Assembly (NCBI RefSeq): GCF_007744075.1
Contig: NZ_CP036266.1
Coordinates: forward strand, 6,871,248 to 6,935,247
Length of the DNA stretch: 64,000 nt
Direction: 5' to 3'
From: Gimesia chilikensis
Lineage (GTDB): Bacteria; Planctomycetota; Planctomycetia; Planctomycetales; Planctomycetaceae
The first letter of the stretch is position 1, and each line of letters opens with the position of its first letter. The position numbers and the translations under genes were made by a program. The notes below the pieces were generated by a model. It was not told the origin of the DNA. It ran no database searches and saw nothing but the letters and a program-made list of their open reading frames with translations. Below, piece after piece: positions 16,578 to 25,052 of this stretch.

Positions 16578-17507
16578 ATGCTGCGTTCTGTCTGTCTCGC
16601 GCTGACACTGTTTTCATCCCTGCTGTTGCTGAATATCGATCGGGCAACTGCGAAAACCTACCGGGTGTATTTCCTGGGAGGCCAGTCGAACATGGATGGA
16701 TATGGCTATGTCAAAGATCTGCCGAAAGACTTGAGTGACCAGGTCTCCGGTGTGATGATCTTTCACGCGAACCCGGCACCAGATGCCGTCCCCGTCGATG
16801 GCCGCGGTATCTGGGCTCCACTGAAACCCGGTCATGGAGCCGGTTTCAAGTCGGATGGAACTTCGAATACATATTCTAATCGATTCGGAGTGGAGCTGAC
16901 GTTCGCCCGCAAGATTAAGGAACTGGCCCCCGATGAACCGGTGGCACTGATCAAGATCTCGCGTGGTGGCACCTCAATCGCCATCGATGCCGCCGGCAAA
17001 TTCGGTTGTTGGGACCCAGATTTTAACAGTGGAACCGGTGCAGGGCAGGGAATCAACCAGTACGACCACTTTCTGGCAGGCATGAAACGAGCCTTACAGA
17101 CACGTGATATCGATCAGGACGGAGAGCCAGATACGCTGGTGCCGGCTGGAATTGTCTGGATGCAGGGAGAAAGTGATGCTGCCTACACGGAAGAGATTGC
17201 CAAGCAGTATGAAGCCAACCTCAAGCGACTGATGGACTTAATACGCGCAACACTACTGACAGATGACCTGCCCGTTGTGATTGGACGTATTTCTGATTCC
17301 GGAGATAATCCGGAGGGAAAGGTCTGGAATTATGGTGAAATTGTACGCGATGCCCAGGCGTCGTTCGTCAAAAAAGACAGACATGCGGCCCTGGTAACCA
17401 GTACAGACGGATATGGTTATTCGGATCGTTGGCACTATAATTCAGCAGGTTATCTGGATTTAGGCAGTAAATTTGCCCAGGCCCTATGGAAAGCCCCCCA
17501 GGATTAG
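16578..17507 (+). CDS. SASA-family carbohydrate esterase (sialate O-acetylesterase-like)
   Basis: The 309-residue secreted protein has a signal peptide (about 1-25). The SGNH-type SASA domain (DUF303, carbohydrate esterase family 6 type) follows. It shows the nucleophile block FLGGQSNMDG with Ser37, the central block IVWMQGESDA (about 194-203), and the terminal block RWHYNSAGYLDLG near 290-302 with the catalytic His. Such enzymes remove acetyl groups from sialic acids, xylan or related glycans, outside the cytoplasm. The DUF1549/1553-DUF1501 pair upstream suggests a shared role in polysaccharide use, but this is inference. An ATG at 16578 follows GAAAGGG at a normal distance. Confidence 0.8.
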   Translation: MLRSVCLALTLFSSLLLLNIDRATAKTYRVYFLGGQSNMDGYGYVKDLPKDLSDQVSGVMIFHANPAPDAVPVDGRGIWAPLKPGHGAGFKSDGTSNTYSNRFGVELTFARKIKELAPDEPVALIKISRGGTSIAIDAAGKFGCWDPDFNSGTGAGQGINQYDHFLAGMKRALQTRDIDQDGEPDTLVPAGIVWMQGESDAAYTEEIAKQYEANLKRLMDLIRATLLTDDLPVVIGRISDSGDNPEGKVWNYGEIVRDAQASFVKKDRHAALVTSTDGYGYSDRWHYNSAGYLDLGSKFAQALWKAPQD

Positions 17508-17563
17508 TACTATCCTGCGTGAAGACTTTCCTTTTTATATTCTATTTGAGAGTGTGATGTTCG

Positions 17564-18940
17564 ATGTCTGCAACCAAACCTGAACTGCTTTCCCCAGCCG
17601 GAACCCGTAAAGCCATGCAGTACGCTTACGCCTTCGGGGCGGATGCCGTCTACGCGGGACAGCCCCGTTACAGTCTCCGTGTACGGGAAAACGAATTCAA
17701 CAAACTGGATGTCATGGCGGATGCGGTCGCCGAAGCACACAAGCTGGGCAAAAAATTCTACATCGCCAGCAACATCGCCCCTCACAACCTCAAGGTCCGC
17801 AGTTACCTCAAAAATATGGAACCGGTCATCGACATGCAGCCCGATGCGTTGATCATGTCGGATCCGGGACTGATCATGATGGTCCGCGAACGCTGGCCCG
17901 ATGTGCCGATCCATCTTTCAGTGCAGGCCAACGCAGTCAACTATGCCACCGTCAAGTTCTGGCAGAAATTTGGTCTGACCCGGATCATTCTGTCGCGGGA
18001 ACTGTCCATCAAGGAGGTGGCTGAGATCCAGAAAGAATGCCCCGACATGGAGCTCGAAGTCTTCGTGCATGGCGCACTGTGTATTGCCTATTCCGGACGT
18101 TGCCTGCTATCAGGTTACATGAATCATCGCGATTCCAACCAGGGGAACTGCACCAACGCCTGTCGTTGGGACTATAAAGTCAATGAAGCCGTACAGACAC
18201 TGGAAGGGGACATCGTGCTGAAGAATCCCCCGCCCCCACGTGAACCACAGTTGCCGATCGTGGACCAGGTTTTCCTGCTCGAAGAACCACAACGACCGGG
18301 AGAGTACATGCCCGCCTATGAAGACGAGCATGGCACCTACATCATGAACTCCAAAGATCTCCGCGCGGTACAGCATGTGAAGACCTTTACCGACATGGGC
18401 ATCAGTTCGTTAAAAATTGAGGGACGAACCAAGTCCTTCTTTTATGCAGCCCGCACCGCACAGGTCTATCGTAAAGCCATCGACGATGCTGCAGCAGGGG
18501 TGGAGTTCAATTACGAACTGATGGAAATGCTCGACAGCCTGTCGAATCGCGGTTATACGGAAGGTTTCTTCCAAAGACATGCATCAGAGAGCATGCAGAA
18601 TTACGAGCACGGTCGGTCGGTTGCCAGCAAGCAACAGTTTGTCGGCGATATCATCGACCGCGATGCAGACGGTCTGATTGTTGATGTCAAAAACAAGTTC
18701 GGGCTCAATGATGAACTCGAGCTGATGACTCCTGCAGGGAATACGGTCTTCTCACTGAAATCGCTACTGAACCAGAAATCAGAATCTGTGGACGTGGCGC
18801 CGGGCAGTGGGCACGTAGTGAAGATTCCCTTCACAGAGAATCAGCTTGAAGAGAGTGCAGGCTCGATGAGCGACCACGATCAACAGTTCGCACTGCTCAT
18901 GAAATCGGTTGGGACGCCAGCGACGGCCTCACTCACCTAG
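17564..18940 (+). CDS. trhP: U32 family protein TrhP-like (tRNA uridine hydroxylation)
   Basis: The 458-residue protein is a close match to the YegQ/TrhP subgroup of the U32 family, which takes part in prephenate-dependent formation of 5-hydroxyuridine at tRNA position 34. It starts PELLSPAGTRKAMQYAYAFG and has ADAVYAGQPRYSLRVRENEF. The four-part Cys signature lies at about 165-205: GALCIAYSGRCLLSGYMNHR, then DSNQGNCTNACRW. The C-terminal beta domain is present. These cysteines probably bind an Fe-S cluster. The protein is labelled peptidase or collagenase in older annotation, but protease activity is doubtful for this subgroup. It is convergent with the BON-domain gene, 6 bases apart. Confidence 0.85.
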   Translation: MSATKPELLSPAGTRKAMQYAYAFGADAVYAGQPRYSLRVRENEFNKLDVMADAVAEAHKLGKKFYIASNIAPHNLKVRSYLKNMEPVIDMQPDALIMSDPGLIMMVRERWPDVPIHLSVQANAVNYATVKFWQKFGLTRIILSRELSIKEVAEIQKECPDMELEVFVHGALCIAYSGRCLLSGYMNHRDSNQGNCTNACRWDYKVNEAVQTLEGDIVLKNPPPPREPQLPIVDQVFLLEEPQRPGEYMPAYEDEHGTYIMNSKDLRAVQHVKTFTDMGISSLKIEGRTKSFFYAARTAQVYRKAIDDAAAGVEFNYELMEMLDSLSNRGYTEGFFQRHASESMQNYEHGRSVASKQQFVGDIIDRDADGLIVDVKNKFGLNDELELMTPAGNTVFSLKSLLNQKSESVDVAPGSGHVVKIPFTENQLEESAGSMSDHDQQFALLMKSVGTPATASLT

Positions 18941-18946
18941 AGCCGC

Positions 18947-19654
18947 TTACTTCTGACCTTTAACAGTCAGTTCGTTGTTGATCTTGCGCACCCCCGGCTC
19001 AAGCATCGCCAGGAATTCGACCAGCTTCCGAGTTCCTGCTGAGTCGACCTCACCACGCAGTGTCACACTGTGATCGGCGTTGACCTGAAACTGCACGCCA
19101 CTCAATTTGTCATTTCGAGTTCGCAGTTGATCGAAGGAATTCCCGATTGATGTGGAGACGTTACTCACAGGAATCGCCGGCGCCGTAAATGCGACTCGTA
19201 ACTGGGGTCGGAACTCAGGGACCCTGGGCCCCGTCTGCCCTGCATTCCGCTGATTCAGACTGTTTTGCGAGCCTCCCCCCGTCGCACGATTGAAATTCCG
19301 ATTCTGTCCGGGAGCACCGCCGGTCGCAGACTGGGCATTATTGCGACCAATAAATGCATTCTGCGCAGCATCAGAGCGGCCAATAAAATTGTTCTGAGAG
19401 TTAAGATTTTGTGGCGTTCCCATTCCAGATGAGAGCGGTGTCTGCAGATTGTTCAGAGGAGTCTGTGCTGTCCCTGAACTTCCCCCCAACCCGGATGTGG
19501 ATCCTCCCAAAGATTGATTCCCCCCCCGTGATGATTGTGAGCCACCACTGGTAGAAAGCGTCTGCACCTGCCCCTGACAGATTTGTGTCTGGAGCATGAC
19601 CGCACACGCAAAACCCGCAGTGATCATTGAACTTGTGAAGAATTTATTCAACAT
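18947..19654 (-). CDS. Secreted BON-domain protein
   Basis: The 235-residue protein has a signal peptide ending near ICQGQ (about 29). A long low-complexity region (about 35-130) rich in Gly, Ser, Gln and Asn follows, with repeats such as NAFIGRNNAQ. The C-terminal domain (about 165-232) is BON-like, with the NDKLSGVQFQVNADHSVTLRG strand pattern and the VRKINNELTV end. BON domains bind phospholipid or mark secreted and secretin-linked proteins. It lies directly downstream of the type II secretion genes on the same strand, 110 bases after the lipoprotein gene, so a part in envelope or secretion is possible but unproven. Confidence 0.65.
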   Translation of the reverse strand: MLNKFFTSSMITAGFACAVMLQTQICQGQVQTLSTSGGSQSSRGGNQSLGGSTSGLGGSSGTAQTPLNNLQTPLSSGMGTPQNLNSQNNFIGRSDAAQNAFIGRNNAQSATGGAPGQNRNFNRATGGGSQNSLNQRNAGQTGPRVPEFRPQLRVAFTAPAIPVSNVSTSIGNSFDQLRTRNDKLSGVQFQVNADHSVTLRGEVDSAGTRKLVEFLAMLEPGVRKINNELTVKGQK

Positions 19655-19764
19655 GATATTCCCTTGAAATGGGAGATAGAACAGGGGCTTGCAGACACTT
19701 CTCTAATTATACCATCGTCATTTACGGGGGGAAGCAAATAATCCGTTTGTCGCCCGCTGCCTCT

Positions 19765-20679
19765 TTAGCGATTCCCACTCAGACGGTATTGCCGATATTC
19801 TGTGTCAGACTGAGAATCAAGCGAAGTTCCCTGCTGAACCGGTGCAGGTTCAATCCGGGTCTGTTTTTTCTCGTTGAGCAACTGCCCCAACTGTTCTTCC
19901 AGTCGTCGAATCCGCAGATCCCGATCATCGGCAGATGGAGATTGTTCGCGCGGCGCGAGGGACTCGGCACTCACCTGTTGAATCACAGGTTCCTGGACTG
20001 GCACTGATACGGTCTTACGTTTGAGATCGGCAGCCAGTTCCAGTCGCTTGCCGCGCTCACGTCGTGCCAGCGTCTCGACGGAGGTGACAGCATCTTCTTT
20101 AGGTTGAGGAGCAGGTGATAGTTGCGCCAGTGGTTGAGCCGAATCAGCAGGAGGCTTATTGCCTTCCAGTTTGACAGAAACCATCCGGGAATAAACTTCG
20201 GGGGCCTCCGTTTGAGTCAACTTAACCCGCAGAGCACATTCCGCCTGATCCTTCCCTTTACGCACGTAGGGAATGAAGAGTTGATAAGCTGGCCCCAGGG
20301 TCGAGTCCACAGCATGAACCTGCCAGGCTCCGGAATCAAATTTGAACTGGTGGATCGGCTTGGACTGCTCGGCCCCCTCACCCTGATCGTCATAGAGGTA
20401 AATCATGACCTCCCCCTTCACGTAGACGGGGGTCGTATTGTTGTGTTGAAAAAAGAGTATCTGTCCGGCGAATCCGCGTGTAGGTAAACCATCCACTCCC
20501 TTGCCTTCTGCCGGCTCCCACAGCGCGATCACTTCCACTGCCGGCTTCTTTGCACTGGCATACTGTCTGGAATTCTGCCAGTTCCAGGTCGTGAGTGCCA
20601 GGCTGCTGCAACCAGACAGAGGAATGAAACACAACAGGCAGATCACAGAATATCGCATAGATCTGATCGAATGCTGCAT
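19765..20679 (-). CDS. Lipoprotein coupled to the secretin gene (pilotin candidate)
   Basis: This 304-residue lipoprotein is not a family I recognise. Its signal ends in a lipobox LSGC (Cys24). A beta-rich domain (about 45-175) has segments VEVIALWEPAEGKGVDGLP and VKGEVMIYLYDDQGEG. A Pro/Ala linker and a C-terminal coiled coil (RIRRLEEQLGQLLNEK, near 265-280) follow. Its start lies only 3 bases after the gspD stop, so the two genes are almost certainly cotranscribed and perhaps translationally coupled. An outer-membrane lipoprotein beside a secretin gene fits a pilotin (GspS-like) or secretin-stabilising role, although known pilotins are smaller. A second ATG seven codons in is possible. The function is inferred from context only. 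Confidence 0.6.
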   Translation of the reverse strand: MQHSIRSMRYSVICLLCFIPLSGCSSLALTTWNWQNSRQYASAKKPAVEVIALWEPAEGKGVDGLPTRGFAGQILFFQHNNTTPVYVKGEVMIYLYDDQGEGAEQSKPIHQFKFDSGAWQVHAVDSTLGPAYQLFIPYVRKGKDQAECALRVKLTQTEAPEVYSRMVSVKLEGNKPPADSAQPLAQLSPAPQPKEDAVTSVETLARRERGKRLELAADLKRKTVSVPVQEPVIQQVSAESLAPREQSPSADDRDLRIRRLEEQLGQLLNEKKQTRIEPAPVQQGTSLDSQSDTEYRQYRLSGNR

Positions 20680-20682
20680 TAC

Positions 20683-23600
20683 TTAGTCTCGCTTCCAGTA
20701 GGGAAATTTCGGTTTCTTGAATCGTGTTTTCGGAGCAGGTTTAGTGGGGATCGCAGGTTTTGATTTCGTCTCATAATTCATCTGCTGAATTTCTCCCCCC
20801 AGAGCAGGTGCCGGCGGAGTTTCGGGCATTGGATTCAGATTCGATTGTGGCATCACAGTCGTGGGAATCTCTTCCAGCATACCAGGGCCATCGGGCATGA
20901 ATTCCGGTTCTCCCGGAGGCACTGCGAAGATGGGACCGTGCATATCTTCTGCTTTTTCCACCTGTAGATGAATTCGTTCGGCTTCCACCTGCTTGATGAA
21001 TTCAGAATCTGCATCGTTGCGGATAATTCTCGGCGTGAGGAACACGAGCAGTTCTTTACGACGTGTAGAGAGATAATCGTAACGGAACGGGATGCCCAGA
21101 ACGGGGATGTCACCCAGCCAGGGAACCTTACGTTCGATCGTGGTATCAGATTCTGTAATCATGCCCCCCAGAACAACGGTCTGTCCGTTGGGCACACTGA
21201 CTGTTGTCTGCACGGAAGTAATATTCTTGATGGGAGATTCCACAACGTTACCGGTGGTCGCATCGGTAAAGATGGGAACACTCGATCCGTTAAAGTCACT
21301 TTTCTCCGCCAGGGTTTCCATGACAATGTTGCCGTCCGGACTGATTCGGGGAGTGACCGTCAGGATAATCCCTGCTTCCGACTGCACGATAACAGGATTC
21401 GCTGAACCGACTGCGGTGACAGAAACTCCATTGACCACGGGCACAATCTGACCGACCTGAATTTGAGCTGTCACATTATCTACAGTACGAATCTGTGGAC
21501 GACTCAGAATGTGCACGTTCCGTTTTGCGGCGAGAGCCCGAATCAGGATACTCACCGATTCCGAACTGGCAGAAAGTACCAGTCCACCGAAACCAAGATC
21601 ACTGTTGCCTCTCTGCAGCGAGAAGTTACTCAGGGCCTGGCCTGCGGTGTTGCCGGTATTATTCGTGTTATTGGTCCCCAGAGGATTCACAGAATTGAAG
21701 ATGAAACCTGGTGTTGCTTCCTGAGACACGATCGTCTGATTGGTCTGAGTCACGTTATTCTGCCCGGTTACGGTCTGCTGTACCGTCAGAACATTATCAA
21801 TCAGACTGCGGTTAAAGAGCAGGGAGTCCTGGATCCCCAGTTCCACACCAAACTCATCGTCGTTATCCAGTTCCACTTCGACAATCAGGGCCTGAATAAT
21901 CACCTGCGGTGCTTCTTTATCCAGCTCTTTGACCAGGTTGGAAACCTGTTCGAAATAACGGGGAGTCGCACTGATGATCAGGTTATTGTTGATCGGTTCC
22001 GGAACCACAATCACTTCGCGTTCCAGCAGTTCAAAACTGCTGATCAGATCCGGGTCCTGGGCAACCAGTGACCTCTGCGTTTCGAGAAATTCATTGATTG
22101 CCTGAGATACATCAGCCACCGGGGTATTCTTCAATTGAATAACGGTCGTTTCCCGTTTCCTGCTGTCGGCACTATCCAGTTTGAGCAGAATCGCTTCGAC
22201 GATCTGCAGGGCATCGGCGCCCCCTTGGGCAACAACAGAGTTTGTACGGCGATCGACTGAAAACTTGAGCGGAATCAGGTTGCTGTTCGCATCATTTACG
22301 CCTGCGATCTGAATTCCCAGATCGGTCTGCTGGTTTTCCTCTGAGAATGTTGACTGTAACAATGTAACCATTGACTCAGCATCAGCATTTTTCAGTGTAA
22401 AGACTTTGAGCTCTGCAACTGTGGTGACGCGTTCGTCAAACTGTTGAATCAGGGCGCCGATCAGGTCCAGGCTATCCTTAGGGGCTGTTACAACCAGTGT
22501 ATTGGCCCGAGGATCCGGAATCAGACGAATGTCAGCCAGAAGACCGGATCTGAGTACCCGACTCTGCTGCCCTTCTTTTGACAGGTATTCAAGTACCACA
22601 GAGCGGGCTTCCTGCAACTGCTGTGCGGCTTCCCCACCGGCGCCACCAATGTTGGCTCCCAGGCCGGTCGTAGTCCGGGCGGCTGCCGGATTTAATACAC
22701 TCTGCAGAGTAGCATTCAACGTTTCCGCCAGATCGGCGGCAATGGCATTCTTGAGTGGGAAGATCTTAACACGGCTCACCGCCTGTGACTGATCCAGATC
22801 AATCTTATTGATTAAAGCAGCCACTTCCTGCATGTCGCGAGGCTGTGCCTGCACGATGATCGAGTTCGTGCGAATATTTGGTGAGACCACCACCCGCGTC
22901 CCCAGTCCGCCGCGCTCGTTGTAAAACTCACGCAGGGTTGTCGCAACCTGACTGGCGCTGGCGCTCTTGAGCTGAAATACACCAAACTCATTCATCGGAT
23001 CCACTGGCTGATCAAGTTCATCAGCCAGTTTCAGAATGGAGGGCATGTCAGTTTCCGGAGCCAGAATCAGCAGGGCATTCGGTTTTACCAGGGGAATGAT
23101 TTTAATCTTCTGTTCCTGCCCCTGGATTGCCCGCAGCTTGACGAGGTCTTCGTAAACACCATTCAACAGTTCTGCCAGAGCAGCAGAGTTCACATTCCGC
23201 AGATTTAACAGATGAATATCGGGGCGTGTTCCTTCACTGAGTTTTTCCAGTTCCTTGATGATCTTCATCAGCGCGTTCACATCTTCATCTTTCCCGCGCA
23301 GAATCAGGACTCCCAGATCGGGAACCGACTCTATGTTGACGTTACCACTCAGGTCCTGTAACAGTTCAGGTAATGATGGCTTTGGGGCCATGTTCTCCGG
23401 TTTTTCAGCCGGTTGAGGTGGTACCTGTGGAGCGTTCGGGTTTTGTGGTTGAGCTTCATCAAACGACATTTGGTCGATACGTTCCCGTAGCTGATCAATC
23501 TGTTGCTCACGAGGCGCCCCCAGCTGATCTACATAGCCTCTTGCAGGTCTGTTCCGGGTAGCGGCCGCAGTGGAGGCAACCTGTGTCTGCTGATGCAGTG

Positions 23601-24678
23601 TCTGTGCAACTCGACCAATTTGTGGTGAACCCGTTACGAGCTGAATTGATTCCGCATAACCATTGGCAGATCGGTCCAGCTTGAGAACGGTTGATTTGAG
23701 GGCAGCAGCTTTCTTCCGTGATGACTCGAAAACAAGTTCGTTGTTCTGTTTGTCCAGACCGATACGGAAATCGACCTGAGCTGAGATCACATCCAGACCT
23801 TTACTGTCCTGATCCCGATTTAATGTCTGCTGGCGTGATTCAAATACCACAATACCAGGCAGCCCCCGGGGGCCTTCCCCCTGCAGTTCTGCCTGTGTTT
23901 CAAATGCATGATAAAACAGTCTGAGAATGTCGGTGCTATGAACGGTACGGGGATGGACACTGAAAAGGACTTTTGCAGGTTCAATTGCGCCCGGTTGCAA
24001 CTGACGGGCACTGTTCTCAAATGCCGGTGGTTCTACAGTAGCGGCGATATCTGCGTGTCTGGTTGCTGGAACCGAAGTTGGTGCAGCCTCCTGATGTGAT
24101 ACACGCTCGACATCTGACGGCTTCTGCTGAGGCTGCTCTGATTCATTTTCTGCTGACTGAATTGTCGGACGGATATATCGCGCCTTGGTCGATCGGAGAT
24201 CCAGGACGACAATAAATTTATCTTTCTGTAACAGACGGAACCCTTTGGGTTCCAGATCCCGGTTCAAAATCTGAAACGTTTCTTCGAGGGTATGTGGTCG
24301 TTTATCTCTGCGGGAGAAGAATCCTTTGGGAACAACGTCCATCACAAGTGTCAGTCCGCTTTGTTCTGCGACTTTACGAAGTACCTGATCCCAGGTGGAC
24401 TGTAGATGGTTCAGGGTAATATTGGCAACATCTTCGCTGTTTTCCGTTTCATCCTGATCCTCTGCAGGCAGTTCGGATACGGGAACACTCTTTGAGGTCA
24501 CCACTGCAGCTTTTGCTGACTGATCAGACGACGCAGTGGAAGGTTTGCGCAGGCGGTTCCAAAATCCCGGTTTGCTGTCAGCATATGCTGAGAGAGAGGG
24601 ACCGCACAGTATAAGAATCGTTAACAGACAACGTAGATGTCTGGAAAATTTTCTGACTATTCTATTGTAAGAAAACAA
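20683..24678 (-). CDS. gspD: Type II secretion system secretin GspD (large form)
   Basis: The 1331-residue protein forms the outer-membrane channel of the type II system. It has a signal peptide (hydrophobic CLLTILILCGPSLSAYA), an N0-like domain (about 85-160), then several NolW-type N domains (about 450-900). Many of these carry the TNSIIVQAQPRDM and VVTAPKDSLDLIGALI pattern. The secretin pore domain is at about 960-1222. The hallmark VPWLGDIPVLG begins at 1185 and is followed by KELLVFLTPRII. It is about twice the size of enterobacterial GspD (about 650). A C-terminal Pro-rich tail reaches 1331. The start codon appears to be TTG at 24678, with an in-frame stop 15 bases upstream and no ATG before about codon 114. 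The upstream gap to the next cluster gene is 374 bases. Confidence 0.9.
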   Translation of the reverse strand: MFSYNRIVRKFSRHLRCLLTILILCGPSLSAYADSKPGFWNRLRKPSTASSDQSAKAAVVTSKSVPVSELPAEDQDETENSEDVANITLNHLQSTWDQVLRKVAEQSGLTLVMDVVPKGFFSRRDKRPHTLEETFQILNRDLEPKGFRLLQKDKFIVVLDLRSTKARYIRPTIQSAENESEQPQQKPSDVERVSHQEAAPTSVPATRHADIAATVEPPAFENSARQLQPGAIEPAKVLFSVHPRTVHSTDILRLFYHAFETQAELQGEGPRGLPGIVVFESRQQTLNRDQDSKGLDVISAQVDFRIGLDKQNNELVFESSRKKAAALKSTVLKLDRSANGYAESIQLVTGSPQIGRVAQTLHQQTQVASTAAATRNRPARGYVDQLGAPREQQIDQLRERIDQMSFDEAQPQNPNAPQVPPQPAEKPENMAPKPSLPELLQDLSGNVNIESVPDLGVLILRGKDEDVNALMKIIKELEKLSEGTRPDIHLLNLRNVNSAALAELLNGVYEDLVKLRAIQGQEQKIKIIPLVKPNALLILAPETDMPSILKLADELDQPVDPMNEFGVFQLKSASASQVATTLREFYNERGGLGTRVVVSPNIRTNSIIVQAQPRDMQEVAALINKIDLDQSQAVSRVKIFPLKNAIAADLAETLNATLQSVLNPAAARTTTGLGANIGGAGGEAAQQLQEARSVVLEYLSKEGQQSRVLRSGLLADIRLIPDPRANTLVVTAPKDSLDLIGALIQQFDERVTTVAELKVFTLKNADAESMVTLLQSTFSEENQQTDLGIQIAGVNDANSNLIPLKFSVDRRTNSVVAQGGADALQIVEAILLKLDSADSRKRETTVIQLKNTPVADVSQAINEFLETQRSLVAQDPDLISSFELLEREVIVVPEPINNNLIISATPRYFEQVSNLVKELDKEAPQVIIQALIVEVELDNDDEFGVELGIQDSLLFNRSLIDNVLTVQQTVTGQNNVTQTNQTIVSQEATPGFIFNSVNPLGTNNTNNTGNTAGQALSNFSLQRGNSDLGFGGLVLSASSESVSILIRALAAKRNVHILSRPQIRTVDNVTAQIQVGQIVPVVNGVSVTAVGSANPVIVQSEAGIILTVTPRISPDGNIVMETLAEKSDFNGSSVPIFTDATTGNVVESPIKNITSVQTTVSVPNGQTVVLGGMITESDTTIERKVPWLGDIPVLGIPFRYDYLSTRRKELLVFLTPRIIRNDADSEFIKQVEAERIHLQVEKAEDMHGPIFAVPPGEPEFMPDGPGMLEEIPTTVMPQSNLNPMPETPPAPALGGEIQQMNYETKSKPAIPTKPAPKTRFKKPKFPYWKRD

Positions 24679-25052
24679 GGGGGCACCCCATTAGAATCAG
24701 AAGTGAACGAGAGGAATCAAAGGTCGGGAAAGTGGACGCATCTCAGGCGAGATCATCTCCGACAGAATCCCTACAATCGTTATTATCGGTAAAGTTTAAC
24801 ATTGACATTGAACAAAGGTTTTGATTTTGCCAAGAAAGTCGGTGTTTTCCCACCGGAGCCAGTCCGCCTTAAGTGCATATTTATCAATAACTTACAACAC
24901 CACTCGAAATGCAGGCGCAGGAAGAAATGCATTGCTGGCGAATATCGGCAGGCAAAATAGGATGTATTGGACTGATAAAAGGAGAGGAGGATCTACGTAG
25001 ATAGGAGAGTTTTGCTTTTACAAATGCCACATAAGAGAGATGGGATGCGGCG
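24679..25052. other. Gene-free gap inside the type II secretion cluster
   Basis: This 374-base gap between the PilO-like gene and gspD contains no supportable gene. It includes a perfect 12-bp palindrome ATCTACGTAGAT (24991-25002) set in purine-rich flanks. The gap suggests that gspD and the lipoprotein gene have their own promoter. I could not fix a convincing -35/-10 pair on the minus strand. Confidence 0.5.

Noticed and set aside
21463-22071. 202-codon plus-strand frame inside gspD
   Set aside because: Antisense shadow; gspD is well supported across this segment.
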